Origin: Pseudobdellovibrio sp043721535
GTDB lineage: Bacteria; Bdellovibrionota; Bdellovibrionia; Bdellovibrionales; Bdellovibrionaceae
DNA: 64,000 bases
Reading direction: 5' to 3'
Assembly (NCBI GenBank): GCA_043721535.1
Contig: JAYSQO010000018.1
Coordinates: 1-64,000, forward strand
Shown: piece after piece, positions 33,936-43,328 of the stretch
Position numbering within the stretch: position 1 is the stretch's first letter
Layout: the number at the start of each line of letters is the position of its first letter
Position numbers and translations under genes: made by a program
Notes under the pieces: generated by a model
Told to the model about the DNA's origin: nothing
Seen by the model: only the letters and a program-made list of their open reading frames with translations
Databases searched by the model: none

Positions 33936-34963
33936 GCATTAAACCTTTGGCGTTCGCATTCATCAATAATTTGTTGAGCTGTCACTGAAGCTGTAAAAAT
34001 TGAACCTATTTTATGAATAAAAATAAATCGGATGTGCTTTGCTGAAACTCGTTTTTTATCTTGTGATAGATGTTTATAAACTTTTGCTGTTTTCATCGCA
34101 TTTACTTTTAAGAAATCTTCTTCAGCCTGTTCTGTCGACATCAGTTTTTGGACAATTTTGACAAAATAAATTTGCTTAATGTAACCGCGGTGATAGCTCC
34201 AACGTAAAGAAAACACCAACCCCATCATGACGGCTCGGCCATGCGGTAGTTTTAATTCGACTTCGTAAACATGGCCCATTGTGTGGCCTAAGTTTAGAAT
34301 ATGTCTGATCCCTTTTTTTTCAAACGGATCTTTTTCAACGATTTGAATTTTACCGCTGATTAAAGACAAAATATTGTCCCAAAGAAATTTTTCCGTGAAG
34401 TTAGCTTTTAGAAAAAGCTGTGGCCTGTTAGTTAATGATATTTTTAAAACTTCACCAAAAGCTTCAGTTAAGCGCTCTTCTGGCTGCTGTTGTAATATCT
34501 TTTTTGAAAGAATCACTTTTGCGGCAGGATAAAAAGTTCCGATTTGATTTTTTGTCTGGTTGAGATTCAAACCTGTTTTTCCGCCGTGGGCTGAATCAAT
34601 GGCTGCCAGCCATGTTGAAGGGATATGAACCAGCGGACAGCCTCTTTTATAAGTTGAGGCTAAAAACCCTGAAAAATCACCAACAGATCCCCCACCCAAT
34701 GCAACAATCTGAATAGGGCCACGAATTGTCCCTGTCGTTTGCCATTTTTGAATTTGGCCTAAAACCTTAGCATACTGGTTTGTAGTTTTAAGGGATTCTC
34801 CGGCTTTGACAGGTATTTTGAATTCAAATTGCTTAATCCACTTATTCAAAGATGATTTTTTTAGCAAAAATTCATCGAAAATAAGTACAGTCTGGACGTC
34901 AGTGCGTTGAACTGAAGACATTTTTGGAAGTAAATTTGTTTTTAATATTTGTGTTTTATCCAC
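33932..34963 (-). CDS. aroB: 3-dehydroquinate synthase
   Basis: AroB turns DAHP into 3-dehydroquinate with NAD and a metal ion. The characteristic run is ALGGGSVGDFSGFLASTYKR, then HIPSTWLAAIDSAHGGKTG and the metal-binding LNLGHTMGH with LPHGRAVMMGL. EERLTEAFGEVLKISL contains the conserved AEvIK-type region. Length (343) is normal. The start is a GTG at 34963 with no ribosome binding site but with a well-placed promoter. It is the first gene of aroB-aroA-aroKDE-aroC and diverges from icd. Confidence 0.94.
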   Translation of the reverse strand: MDKTQILKTNLLPKMSSVQRTDVQTVLIFDEFLLKKSSLNKWIKQFEFKIPVKAGESLKTTNQYAKVLGQIQKWQTTGTIRGPIQIVALGGGSVGDFSGFLASTYKRGCPLVHIPSTWLAAIDSAHGGKTGLNLNQTKNQIGTFYPAAKVILSKKILQQQPEERLTEAFGEVLKISLTNRPQLFLKANFTEKFLWDNILSLISGKIQIVEKDPFEKKGIRHILNLGHTMGHVYEVELKLPHGRAVMMGLVFSLRWSYHRGYIKQIYFVKIVQKLMSTEQAEEDFLKVNAMKTAKVYKHLSQDKKRVSAKHIRFIFIHKIGSIFTASVTAQQIIDECERQRFNA

Positions 34964-34998
34964 ATCTGCAATGTAGTCCTGAAAATCATTCTTTTCAA
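34964..34998 (-). promoter_or_regulatory. predicted leaderless promoter of the aro operon
   Basis: On the minus strand TTGAAA (34993-34998) and TACATT (34970-34975) are separated by 17 bases, and the GTG start of aroB follows after exactly 6 bases. The mRNA is therefore predicted to begin at the GTG. Confidence 0.55.
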
Positions 34999-35075
34999 GA
35001 TGATATAAAGCATTACTTCGTGCTAAACGTTTATCTAAACCCTATTATAACCTACGATTACAGAAAGAGGTTTGT

Positions 35076-36302
35076 ATGCAAAAAATCAAAGTAGCTAATC
35101 CCGTTGTTGAACTAGATGGCGATGAAATGACTCGTATTATCTGGAAATTTATCAAAGATAAATTAATTCTACCGTACTTAGATATCGACATTAAGTATTT
35201 TGATTTAGGTATGGAATACCGTGATCAAACAAACGATCAAGTCACAATTGACGCTGCTGAAGCGATCAAAAAATATAATGTGGGTATTAAGTGCGCGACG
35301 ATTACTCCTGACGAAGCACGCGTTAAAGAATTTAACTTAAAACAAATGTGGAAATCACCGAACGGAACAATTCGTAATATTTTAGATGGTACTGTTTTTC
35401 GTGAACCTATTATCTGTAAAAATGTTCCGCGACTTGTCCCTAACTGGACTGCTCCGATTTGTATTGGTCGTCATGCTTTCGGCGATCAGTACCGCGCGAC
35501 TGACTTTGTTACAAAAGGTAAAGGCAAATTAACAATTACTTTTGAAGGCGAAAACGGAGAAAAAATTTCTCATGAAGTTTACAATTTCAAAGGTGATGGC
35601 GTTGCATTGGCAATGTACAACACAGATGAATCGATCATGGGTTTTGCAAGATCTTGTTTTAATCAAGCCTTAACAAAAAAATGGCCTTTGTATCTTTCAA
35701 CTAAAAATACAATTCTTAAAAAATACGATGGTCGCTTCAAAGATATTTTTGAAACGATTTATCAAGCTGAATTCAAAGCTAAGTACGAAGCTGCCGGGAT
35801 CACTTACGAACATCGTTTAATCGATGACATGGTGGCCTCAGCATTAAAATGGAATGGTAATTTTGTTTGGGCTTGTAAGAACTACGACGGCGACGTTCAA
35901 TCAGATACAGTGGCGCAAGGTTTTGGATCATTGGGCTTAATGACATCTGTATTGATTACTCCAGATGGTAAAACAATGGAATCTGAAGCAGCTCATGGAA
36001 CGGTCACTCGTCATTTTAGGGCTCATCAAAAAGGTCAACCGACATCGACAAATCCGATTGCTTCAATTTTTGCGTGGACGCGTGGTTTAGAACACCGTGC
36101 AAAATTAGATAACAATCCAGCTTTAGATAAGTTTGCAAAAACTTTAGAAAAAGTTTGTATCGAAACAGTTGAATCAGGAAAAATGACAAAAGATTTAGCG
36201 GTCTGTATCTACGGTGATAAAGTCACAGCAGATAAATATGTAAACACTGAACCATTCTTGGATTTGATCGATGCTAATCTTAAAAAAGCGATGGTGTTGT
36301 AA
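35076..36302 (+). CDS. icd: NADP-dependent isocitrate dehydrogenase, eukaryote-like homodimeric type
   Basis: This TCA-cycle enzyme oxidises isocitrate to 2-oxoglutarate. It belongs to the class that includes mitochondrial and cytosolic eukaryotic IDH rather than the E. coli class: PVVELDGDEMTRIIW at the N-terminus, CATITPDEARVKEF, MWKSPNGTIRNILDGTVFREPI and CIGRHAFGDQYRATDFV are hallmarks. The NADP-binding segment near GTVTRHFRAHQKGQPTSTNP and the metal aspartates in LIDDMVASALKW are intact. Length (408) is standard. AAGAGG precedes the ATG. It stands alone between the aro operon and a murein-hydrolase module. Confidence 0.97.
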   Translation: MQKIKVANPVVELDGDEMTRIIWKFIKDKLILPYLDIDIKYFDLGMEYRDQTNDQVTIDAAEAIKKYNVGIKCATITPDEARVKEFNLKQMWKSPNGTIRNILDGTVFREPIICKNVPRLVPNWTAPICIGRHAFGDQYRATDFVTKGKGKLTITFEGENGEKISHEVYNFKGDGVALAMYNTDESIMGFARSCFNQALTKKWPLYLSTKNTILKKYDGRFKDIFETIYQAEFKAKYEAAGITYEHRLIDDMVASALKWNGNFVWACKNYDGDVQSDTVAQGFGSLGLMTSVLITPDGKTMESEAAHGTVTRHFRAHQKGQPTSTNPIASIFAWTRGLEHRAKLDNNPALDKFAKTLEKVCIETVESGKMTKDLAVCIYGDKVTADKYVNTEPFLDLIDANLKKAMVL

Positions 36303-36441
36303 GGTGCCAGTCTAGGGGCTAGAATTTAACGCATCTGAAATGATGTATTGGAGAAGCCTTGCGTAAGAAAAAAATTTGGCACATAGAGTCCTTTAATTTT
36401 TGACCAGCATGTACTTTTAGCTGCAAGTTGAATATGACAAA

Positions 36442-37023
36442 TTAGTCCACCACACAAGATTCTCTAGTATTTTCATTTGGAATACATGTTCCGCGAAAGT
36501 AAGCATCACATCCTTTTTTTGTCTTATACCGATCAAAAATCCAGACCATTTTTTTTGGGCCTGTTTTGTTTATTTCTGAATAAATAAAATCTCCAGAAAT
36601 ACAAACATGCTTTTCATTTTTCGTAAATCTCATCCAGTCGCGCAGATAAAGATGACATGCGTTCAGCTTCATCGGTCTTCTTGAAATAAATTCATTAAAC
36701 GCGCCATTTCTTGTGCCAGAAAGCACAAGCATGGTCATTCGGCTTTTCTCTTCAATAGAATATTTTTTTCCTTCACAAACCATTCTAACGCCCTTGAGTT
36801 CGAAACACTGCCAATAGGGGTAAGAAGTGCTGGTGCTCTCAGAAAAAAGAGATGGTTCCGCAATACATTGATTTATTTTCAAATCGTCTTTATTTAAAAT
36901 TCCAAAGTCGTCCGTAAGTAAAGCATATGGAAAAAGTTCCTTAAGTTCTTGAAGATGGGCATTTCCTTCTATAGCCATTATACTTACCGGAAATAAGAAC
37001 GCAAACATTATGGCTTTCCACAT
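36442..37023 (-). CDS. exported protein of unknown function, partner of the transglycosylase
   Basis: A 193-residue product with a signal peptide (MWKAIMFAFLFPVSIMAIEG) and a cysteine-rich mature part. I know no family for it, but its C-terminal half can be aligned with the C-terminal domain of the second transglycosylase (46052-47139): VCEGKKYSIEE with ICEKVNDEIPD, TMLVLSG with YFLVLDD, and VWIFDRYKTKKGCDAYF with WMVIANEKGECFATY. It overlaps the preceding transglycosylase gene by 16 bases and has AAAGGAG eight bases before the ATG. Split here and fused there suggests the two parts act together. An immunity, anchoring or targeting role is possible. Confidence 0.65.
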   Translation of the reverse strand: MWKAIMFAFLFPVSIMAIEGNAHLQELKELFPYALLTDDFGILNKDDLKINQCIAEPSLFSESTSTSYPYWQCFELKGVRMVCEGKKYSIEEKSRMTMLVLSGTRNGAFNEFISRRPMKLNACHLYLRDWMRFTKNEKHVCISGDFIYSEINKTGPKKMVWIFDRYKTKKGCDAYFRGTCIPNENTRESCVVD

Positions 37024-37763
37024 TTTGTCAGCTCCTTTAGTTTTTTATTAAATTCATTCATAAGTTCCTGAGCTCTTTTTTTAGAAGTTGTCCGTCCACC
37101 TTTAAATTCGAAGATAGCATCTTCCCAAGAGGCAGTTCTTTTCAGCAGACTAGACGCTACTTCACGTTTACGAAATAACCAACGAATCCCCGCACAAATA
37201 TTGTTAGAGGGATCGTTCAAATCTTCTCTTGTTAGAGTTAAGTAGTGATTTTTTAGCTCTCCTTTTTCATTACCTAAAATTTTTCTGCTTTCATTGGTCA
37301 TTTGCATCAGGCCACGTGCACTGTTTTTATCTTTTTTATTTGCAAGTATTTTAGCATCAAAGCCGGACTCGGTAGCAATCAAAGCTTTAACCACATTTGG
37401 CTCTAATGGAATATCTGGCTTTAAAACGTCATTCCAATATTTTGTCCAACCAGCAATAAGGTCATCGTATTGATTTCCTTTTTCTTTGAACTCTAAACCC
37501 ATAGGACAGGGTTTTTCTCTAACTTTGGAAAAATTCAGCAGAGTTATTTCTTTAATTTCATCGGGATAAAGCTGATCTTTTTTAGATGGATTGTCAGCAC
37601 AATGCGCATGTCGAATTGTAGTACTACCGCCAGGATTTTTTTTGCTAGGCGGTATTTGTAAAGAGTGCTCTCGCACCCAGTGTCTGCCTGGAACACAAAG
37701 ACGCCAAGGATGAATACTCTGAGCTTTGCTAGAAATTGTGTTTGAGTTTGTTTTTTTTGCCAT
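37008..37763 (-). CDS. lytic-transglycosylase (SLT) domain protein without signal peptide
   Basis: The C-terminal half (about residues 120-250) has the Slt fold: VVKALIATESGFD with the catalytic glutamate near residue 131, SARGLMQMT, and NDPSNNICAGIRWLFRKRE. Such enzymes cleave murein glycan strands in the periplasm, yet this protein has no signal peptide; its first 90 residues are basic, rich in His, Pro and Cys (VPGRHWVREH, TTIRHAHCADNP). Export by a dedicated secretion system, or release during predation, would be needed. AAGGGA lies before the ATG. The exported partner gene follows with overlap. A paralogue is at 46052-47139. Confidence 0.78.
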   Translation of the reverse strand: MAKKTNSNTISSKAQSIHPWRLCVPGRHWVREHSLQIPPSKKNPGGSTTIRHAHCADNPSKKDQLYPDEIKEITLLNFSKVREKPCPMGLEFKEKGNQYDDLIAGWTKYWNDVLKPDIPLEPNVVKALIATESGFDAKILANKKDKNSARGLMQMTNESRKILGNEKGELKNHYLTLTREDLNDPSNNICAGIRWLFRKREVASSLLKRTASWEDAIFEFKGGRTTSKKRAQELMNEFNKKLKELTKCGKP

Positions 37764-38004
37764 TCTGATCCCTTGATAGGTAAAAATAAGTGCTGTAGAA
37801 AGCTACTTATAGAAGTTTAGCAAAAGTGTGAATATCACACAAACAAAAGAAATTCTGACACGGATACACCAAAAAATTTATAGAACATCAAAAATAAAAT
37901 TGATCGCATTGATTCAAATAATCCGAAGCTCCTATTTCCTGTGCTCGCGTTGATGGGGGAATGTCAGTTTTATACTTTTTTAGTGAATCTTTTTCAGATT
38001 TTTT
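37764..38004. other. intergenic region between the transglycosylase and dppC
   Basis: No gene. It must hold the transglycosylase promoter. A perfect small inverted repeat GTGTGA-ATA-TCACAC lies near 37824-37838 and could be an operator. Near 37988-38010 a short hairpin is followed by T on the plus strand, but no plus-strand gene precedes it. Confidence 0.35.
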
Positions 38005-38814
38005 TTATTTCCGCTTCAGCTGATCTCTGAATCCATCACTTAATAATTGAGTGGATAAAATCAATAGTAATAAACACAGCCCTGGAATCCACATTAATTG
38101 CGGGGCTGATTCCATCAAGTTTCTTGAATCTGACAGCATCGTTCCCCATTCAGGATACGGTGCTGGAATTCCTAATCCTAAAAAACCTAAAGCCGCTGTA
38201 TTTAGAATCGCTTCACTACAGCAAACTGCGCTTTGCACAAGGACTGCAGTGGCACAATTCGGTAAAAGATGACGAAATATAATTCTTGAATCACTGGCGC
38301 CTAAGGCTTTCGCAGATTGAATATATTCTTTGCTCATTTCAACTAAGGCCTGTGATCTAACAAGGCGATACATCGAAGGAATTGAAACTAACGCCACTGA
38401 AATAATTGTGTTCGTTATGCTTGGTCCTAAAATCGCCACTACAAATAAAGCCAACAGAAGACTCGGCATCGCTTGCAGCGCATTCATCAATTGCGTAAAA
38501 AAGAAATCAATTCTTCGACCAAAATAAGCTGCCGAAAGGCCAAGACTTGCACCAAAAAAAATACTAATTCCACCAACAACTAATCCTATACCTAAAGAAA
38601 ATTGTGAGCCCTTTAGTAGTCTTGAAAATAAATCTCGGCCTAAATCATCTGTTCCCAAAAAAAATTCAGAACTAGGACCTAGTAGTGATTTTCCGTCAAA
38701 AATAATGTCATAGCCGTAGGGAATCCACACAAAAGACACCAAAAGCATAATCATGAAAAATGAAAACAAAATAGTCCCGAACAAAATGTTTTTCTGTCTG
38801 AATATTTTATTCAC
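38005..38814 (-). CDS. dppC: oligopeptide ABC transporter permease (DppC/OppC type)
   Basis: A 269-residue inner-membrane permease with a first transmembrane helix near the N-terminus (ILFGTILFSFFMIMLLVSFV) and the typical LGTDDLGRDLFSRLLKGSQFSLGIG segment after it. The EAA loop for ATPase contact is visible as EYIQSAKALGASDSRIIFRH. The C-terminus GFRDQLKRK matches DppC/OppC. It pairs with DppB, overlapping it as GTGA (start GTG). No ATP-binding subunit gene follows, so ATPases must be encoded elsewhere. Confidence 0.92.
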   Translation of the reverse strand: MNKIFRQKNILFGTILFSFFMIMLLVSFVWIPYGYDIIFDGKSLLGPSSEFFLGTDDLGRDLFSRLLKGSQFSLGIGLVVGGISIFFGASLGLSAAYFGRRIDFFFTQLMNALQAMPSLLLALFVVAILGPSITNTIISVALVSIPSMYRLVRSQALVEMSKEYIQSAKALGASDSRIIFRHLLPNCATAVLVQSAVCCSEAILNTAALGFLGLGIPAPYPEWGTMLSDSRNLMESAPQLMWIPGLCLLLLILSTQLLSDGFRDQLKRK

Positions 38815-39827
38815 TGTAACGACCTTTGTTGGTCACGCATTTTTGGGTTCATCATTTTAACACATTCATCAGTTAACCAATTCACAACAATCACTATAGC
38901 CATCGAATAGAATACACCCGCTTGCACTGCTGGGTAATCGCGGGCTTCAATGCTTTTCACTAACCATCTTCCCATGCCAGGCCACGAAAATAATGTTTCT
39001 GTCATAATCGCACCTGTTAGTAATTGTCCCAAGGCTAAACCAATCGATGTGATAATTTGTGGAAGTGCATTTTTAAAAATATGTTTAAATAAAACAACTT
39101 TGTAAGGTAAACCTTTTGCCCGTGCGGTTCTGACGTAATCTTCGTTGGCCACATCGATGATCGATGCCCGTGTGATACGAACTATGAGTGCTAACGGCAC
39201 TGTTCCTAAAACAAAAGCAGGTAAAACCATATATTTTAAACTAGAAATAAAAGCTGTTTTATCTTCTGAAAACAGTGAATCAATAAAGAAAAACCCTGTG
39301 ACATAGGGGATATCATAAATCACATCCACCCTGCCTGAAACCGGGAACAAGGATAATTTCACTGCAAAAAAGAAGATAACAATTAATCCCCACCAAAATA
39401 GTGGCATGGCAAAACCCACAGTGGATAAACTGACTGAACCATAATCCCATATTGAATTTCTTTTTACAGCTGCTAATGTTCCCAGCAGAATACCGATAAT
39501 TGATGACCATAACAACGCAATCATGGCTAATTCAACTGTGGCCGGCCAAAGAACTTTGAAATCGCTCATGACTGGTTGTTTAGTGACGATGGATTCACCG
39601 AAATTTCCGGTTAAAGCATTCACTGCAAATTTATAAAATTGAATATAGATCGGCTGATCTAAACCTAAATTTTTTGTGATCTCAGCAACACGTTCTTCTG
39701 AAGCCCCACGTTCACCAATGATATTTTGAACGGGATCACCAGGTATAAGTCTGATGATTGAAAAACTCACCAGACTTATAAATAGAAAATAACCCAATAT
39801 CTTTAAAAAAAATCCGAATAGTTTCAC
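38811..39827 (-). CDS. dppB: oligopeptide ABC transporter permease (DppB/OppB type)
   Basis: The 338-residue permease begins with a membrane helix followed by SFSIIRLIPGDPVQNIIGERG, the hallmark of DppB/OppB proteins. The EAA loop reads DYVRTARAKGLPYKVVLFKH, and the GAIMTETLFSWPGMGRWLV block near the C-terminus is also diagnostic. Start GTG at 39827 with AGGTG about ten bases ahead. It sits between dppA (13 bases upstream) and dppC (4-base overlap) in one operon. Confidence 0.93.
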   Translation of the reverse strand: MKLFGFFLKILGYFLFISLVSFSIIRLIPGDPVQNIIGERGASEERVAEITKNLGLDQPIYIQFYKFAVNALTGNFGESIVTKQPVMSDFKVLWPATVELAMIALLWSSIIGILLGTLAAVKRNSIWDYGSVSLSTVGFAMPLFWWGLIVIFFFAVKLSLFPVSGRVDVIYDIPYVTGFFFIDSLFSEDKTAFISSLKYMVLPAFVLGTVPLALIVRITRASIIDVANEDYVRTARAKGLPYKVVLFKHIFKNALPQIITSIGLALGQLLTGAIMTETLFSWPGMGRWLVKSIEARDYPAVQAGVFYSMAIVIVVNWLTDECVKMMNPKMRDQQRSLQ

Positions 39828-39840
39828 TTTAATTTAACAC

Positions 39841-41424
39841 CTATTTTATCGAAACATTTTCAAACTGTTCATAACCAAATGGATTAGCTGTATAACCTTG
39901 AACTTTATTTGAAATGACTTTGTTCTGCTTAGCGTGTGCTATCGGAAACCAAGGTTTTTCTTTTGTGAAAATTTCTTGCGCTGATTTATACATAACAGTT
40001 CTTTTTGACTGTGTTGATTCTTCTTTCGCTTTTTGTAATAGATCATCAAAACCTTTGTCGCACCATCTAGCGTAATTACTACCAGCCTTAATCGCAGCGC
40101 AACCAAGCAATACATTCATAAAATTATCTGGATCTCCGTTATCACCAACCCAACCAAATTGAATCATCTGGTGTTCACCTAATTTTGATTTTTGTAAATA
40201 TGTTGGCCAATCAAACGTGACTAGTTTTACTTTCACTCCTATTTTGGCTAAATCGGCCTGCATCATCTCACCCATTTTTTTGCCGTTAGGTAAGTAAGCT
40301 CTGGTGACTGGTAAAGTCCACATTTCAGTTTCAAAGCCATCTGGATATCCTGCTTCTGTTAATAATTTTTTAGCTAAAACTACATCAACAACACCTTCAG
40401 CAGTTTTTGTATTGTAAGACCACATTGTCGGTGGAATTGGATTTTTTGCAGTCACGCCTTGTGATTTATAAAGAACATCAACATAGGATTTTTTATTCAT
40501 TGCTAATGATAAAGCTTCACGGACTTTTACGTTATCAAATGGTTTTTTCTCAGTATTAAAAGCTAAGTAAGCAATATTTAAACCTTCAGTGCTGATCACT
40601 TTGATATCTTTATTTTGTGATAATGAGGCGATATCTTGCGGGTCAGGTTGACTCATGACATCACATTCGCCAGATTTCATTTTCTGACTACGAACAGTTG
40701 AATCTGTGACGATTACAAAAATTAAATTATCAATTTTTGCTTTACCTTTAAAATAACGATCAAAGGCCGTGTATTTAACTGAAGAATCTTTTTGATAAGA
40801 TTTAAAAATAAATGGACCTGTGCCGATCGGTTTAGTCTCTAACGTTTTTAATCCTTTACCAGAGCTCACAAGAAATTCTGCGTATTCTGCAGATAGAATA
40901 CTGGCGAAATCCATAGCTAAATCAGCTAAAAACGGAGCCTCTGGGCGTTTTAATTCAAACACCACTGTGTATTCGTCTGTTTTTTTCACATCTGAAATTA
41001 AGTTTTCAAGTTCCATGGCTTTGAAATATTCGTAGTTAGCTGCAGGAATCGAAAGCGGATGTTTTGGATTCATTTGGGCTTTAAAGCTGTAAATGACATC
41101 GTCAGCAGTCATTGTTCTTTTTGGTGTGAATAAATCATTTGAATGAAACGGCACATTTTTCTTTAATTTAAATGTGTACGTTTTTTTATCTTTAGAAATC
41201 TTCCATGATTCAGCTAATCCTGGGATGATTTCAGTGCTGCCAGGTTTGAATTCCACAAGACGATTGAAAATCGTTCTAGCACTGGCGTTTAGACTGACTC
41301 CATCGCTGACAAGCTGTGGATTAAAAGAGGCAGGACTGCCCTCGATACAATAAATTAAATTTTGTGCAGCCGCCACTTGGAAAGCTAAAAACAGAGTGAG
41401 AAAAAAAACATTTACCTTTTTCAT
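39841..41424 (-). CDS. dppA: oligopeptide-binding protein of an ABC transporter (SBP family 5)
   Basis: Periplasmic binding protein that captures peptides for DppBC. A signal peptide (MKKVNVFFLTLFLAFQVAAA) precedes the family 5 solute-binding fold; EIIPGLAESWKISKDKKTYTF and FKLKKNVPFHSND are the standard N-terminal signature, and VREALSLAMNKKSYVDVLY is the mid-domain motif. The ATG at 41424 is chosen because AAGGGGG lies just ahead and the signal peptide then starts the protein; the longer frame adds 28 unsupported residues. First gene of dppABC, divergent from the ABC-F gene across 48 bases. Confidence 0.93.
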   Translation of the reverse strand: MKKVNVFFLTLFLAFQVAAAQNLIYCIEGSPASFNPQLVSDGVSLNASARTIFNRLVEFKPGSTEIIPGLAESWKISKDKKTYTFKLKKNVPFHSNDLFTPKRTMTADDVIYSFKAQMNPKHPLSIPAANYEYFKAMELENLISDVKKTDEYTVVFELKRPEAPFLADLAMDFASILSAEYAEFLVSSGKGLKTLETKPIGTGPFIFKSYQKDSSVKYTAFDRYFKGKAKIDNLIFVIVTDSTVRSQKMKSGECDVMSQPDPQDIASLSQNKDIKVISTEGLNIAYLAFNTEKKPFDNVKVREALSLAMNKKSYVDVLYKSQGVTAKNPIPPTMWSYNTKTAEGVVDVVLAKKLLTEAGYPDGFETEMWTLPVTRAYLPNGKKMGEMMQADLAKIGVKVKLVTFDWPTYLQKSKLGEHQMIQFGWVGDNGDPDNFMNVLLGCAAIKAGSNYARWCDKGFDDLLQKAKEESTQSKRTVMYKSAQEIFTKEKPWFPIAHAKQNKVISNKVQGYTANPFGYEQFENVSIK

Positions 41425-41472
41425 AAATCCCCCTTTTACATTAAAACTAATATCAAGTAGCATGGCACAGGA

Positions 41473-43293
41473 ATGACACTGCTTCAACTGTACAACGCAT
41501 CTAAACAATACGGATCAAAAGTTTTATTTGATAACGCTGGGTTTTCAATAAACGAAGGCGAACACGTTGGCGTGATCGGTCCTAATGGGGCGGGGAAGAC
41601 CACTTTATTCAAAGCCATTGTGGGCCTTGAATCACTTGATACAGGCGAAATCACTAAAGCTAATCACTTACGCATTGGTTATTTAGAGCAAGAATCCGAT
41701 TGGGCTGTGAATATTCAGGCTGAAGACTACCTGCAGAATAATTGTGTCAAACCCATCTGGGAACTGAAACAACTAGGACTGAAATTAGGATTAACCGAAT
41801 CACATTTTCAATCGCAGTTAAGTGCGCTTTCTGGGGGTTACAGAATGCGCATGAAGTTGTTGTACTTGATTGGGCTTGAGCCTGAATTAATGCTTTTGGA
41901 TGAGCCCACGAACTTTCTTGATCTTGAAAGCATTCTCACTTTAGAAGATTTCTTACAAAATCATAAACAAGCCTTTTTGTTGATTTCACATGACCGTGAA
42001 TTTTTAAAACGAACCACTGAATACACTTTAGAGGTCGAAGGCGGAGACATCGTTAAATTCCCCGGTCATATTGATGATTATTTTGAACAAAAAGCTGAAC
42101 TGCAAAGATTAATGGAAGCCAAAGCGAACCAACTTGAAAGTAAAAGAAAACAAATTCAAGACTTCGTGGATCGCTTTAGATCTAAAGCCACCAAAGCCCG
42201 CCAAGCACAAAGCCGGTTGAAAAGCCTTGATCGAATGGAAAAAATCGAAATTAAAAAATTACCACCGCGTGCAAATATTAAACTTCCGGAAGTCATTGCT
42301 ACGGGAAAAGAAATTCTTTCCATTCAAAACGCTAACTTAGGTTATAACCGCGATAAAATTATTTTAAAAAATGTGAATCTTATTGTCGAACGTGGTCAAA
42401 AAGTTGGAATTGTTGGCTACAATGGGGCTGGTAAATCCACATTACTTAAATCAATTGCCGATAAAATCGAACTTATCAGCGGTGAAAAAAAATTAGGTTA
42501 TAATGTCAGTTTTTCTTACTTTGCCCAGCATTTAACAGAAGAATTGCAAAATGATGATACTGTTTTAGATGCGCTACAAAGAAAAGCCCACAAAGATAAC
42601 ATGGCCCAAGATATTTTAAATATGGCGGGGTCGTTACTGTTTTCTGGTGATAGCATCAAAAAGAAAATTAAAGTTTTATCCGGCGGAGAAAAAACCCGCG
42701 TGGCTTTAGGCCAAGCCTTGTTACAAAAAAATCCATTGATGCTATTAGATGAGCCCACCAATCATCTTGATTTCGATACAGTGAACGCGCTAGCACATGC
42801 CCTAAGTGAATTTGTGGGAACTGTTATTGTTGTTAGCCATGATCGACAATTTTTACGTCAAGTGACCAATCAAATTTTTGAAGTTCGCAATGGCCAAATT
42901 GAAGTCTACAAAGGGTCTTACGATGAATATCTCTGGAGCCTTGAAAAAGGTGTCCTTAGTCAACGTGTCGATACAGTTGAAACAATTGCGCCAATAAAAA
43001 CTCAAGCTGATTCTAAGAAATTTAATTATAAAGAAGAAACTAAACGATTAAATTCAGACATCAAAGAATTAGAACGACAAATATTAAAAGCAGAAGAAGT
43101 TATTCATTCACAAAATAAACGCTTGGATGTGATTAATTCTGAATTACTGAATATACAAGGCCTTAAAGCCCAAGAACTTTCTAAAGAAGCAGCTGCTATT
43201 AATAAAAATATTCTTAATCAAGAAGAAGCTATTTTAGAAAAAATGGAAAAGACTGAAACCTTAGGTAAAGAGCTTGGTGAGTTGAAAAATTAG
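41473..43293 (+). CDS. uup: ABC-F family ATPase, Uup-like
   Basis: ABC-F proteins act on the ribosome rather than in transport. Two ATP-binding cassettes are in tandem: Walker A GPNGAGKTT and signature LSGGYRMRMKL with LLDEPTNFLD in the first, GYNGAGKST and LSGGEKTRVAL with LLDEPTNHLDFDT in the second, joined by a basic helical linker (about residues 205-260). The last 85 residues form a coiled coil (RLNSDIKELERQILKAEEVI), as in Uup. The 606-residue length fits. Spacing of AGGA to the ATG is too short for a normal binding site; a TTACAT/TAGCAT pair lies upstream. Confidence 0.9.
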   Translation: MTLLQLYNASKQYGSKVLFDNAGFSINEGEHVGVIGPNGAGKTTLFKAIVGLESLDTGEITKANHLRIGYLEQESDWAVNIQAEDYLQNNCVKPIWELKQLGLKLGLTESHFQSQLSALSGGYRMRMKLLYLIGLEPELMLLDEPTNFLDLESILTLEDFLQNHKQAFLLISHDREFLKRTTEYTLEVEGGDIVKFPGHIDDYFEQKAELQRLMEAKANQLESKRKQIQDFVDRFRSKATKARQAQSRLKSLDRMEKIEIKKLPPRANIKLPEVIATGKEILSIQNANLGYNRDKIILKNVNLIVERGQKVGIVGYNGAGKSTLLKSIADKIELISGEKKLGYNVSFSYFAQHLTEELQNDDTVLDALQRKAHKDNMAQDILNMAGSLLFSGDSIKKKIKVLSGGEKTRVALGQALLQKNPLMLLDEPTNHLDFDTVNALAHALSEFVGTVIVVSHDRQFLRQVTNQIFEVRNGQIEVYKGSYDEYLWSLEKGVLSQRVDTVETIAPIKTQADSKKFNYKEETKRLNSDIKELERQILKAEEVIHSQNKRLDVINSELLNIQGLKAQELSKEAAAINKNILNQEEAILEKMEKTETLGKELGELKN

Positions 43294-43328
43294 TATTAAG
43301 TAATTGAAGTACCAAAAAAAATAAAAAA

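Noticed and set aside
36301..36441. A terminator or RNA after icd
   Set aside because: Only a short AAGGTGCCAG half-repeat and CTAG-GGG-CTAG are seen; no stable hairpin with a T-run.
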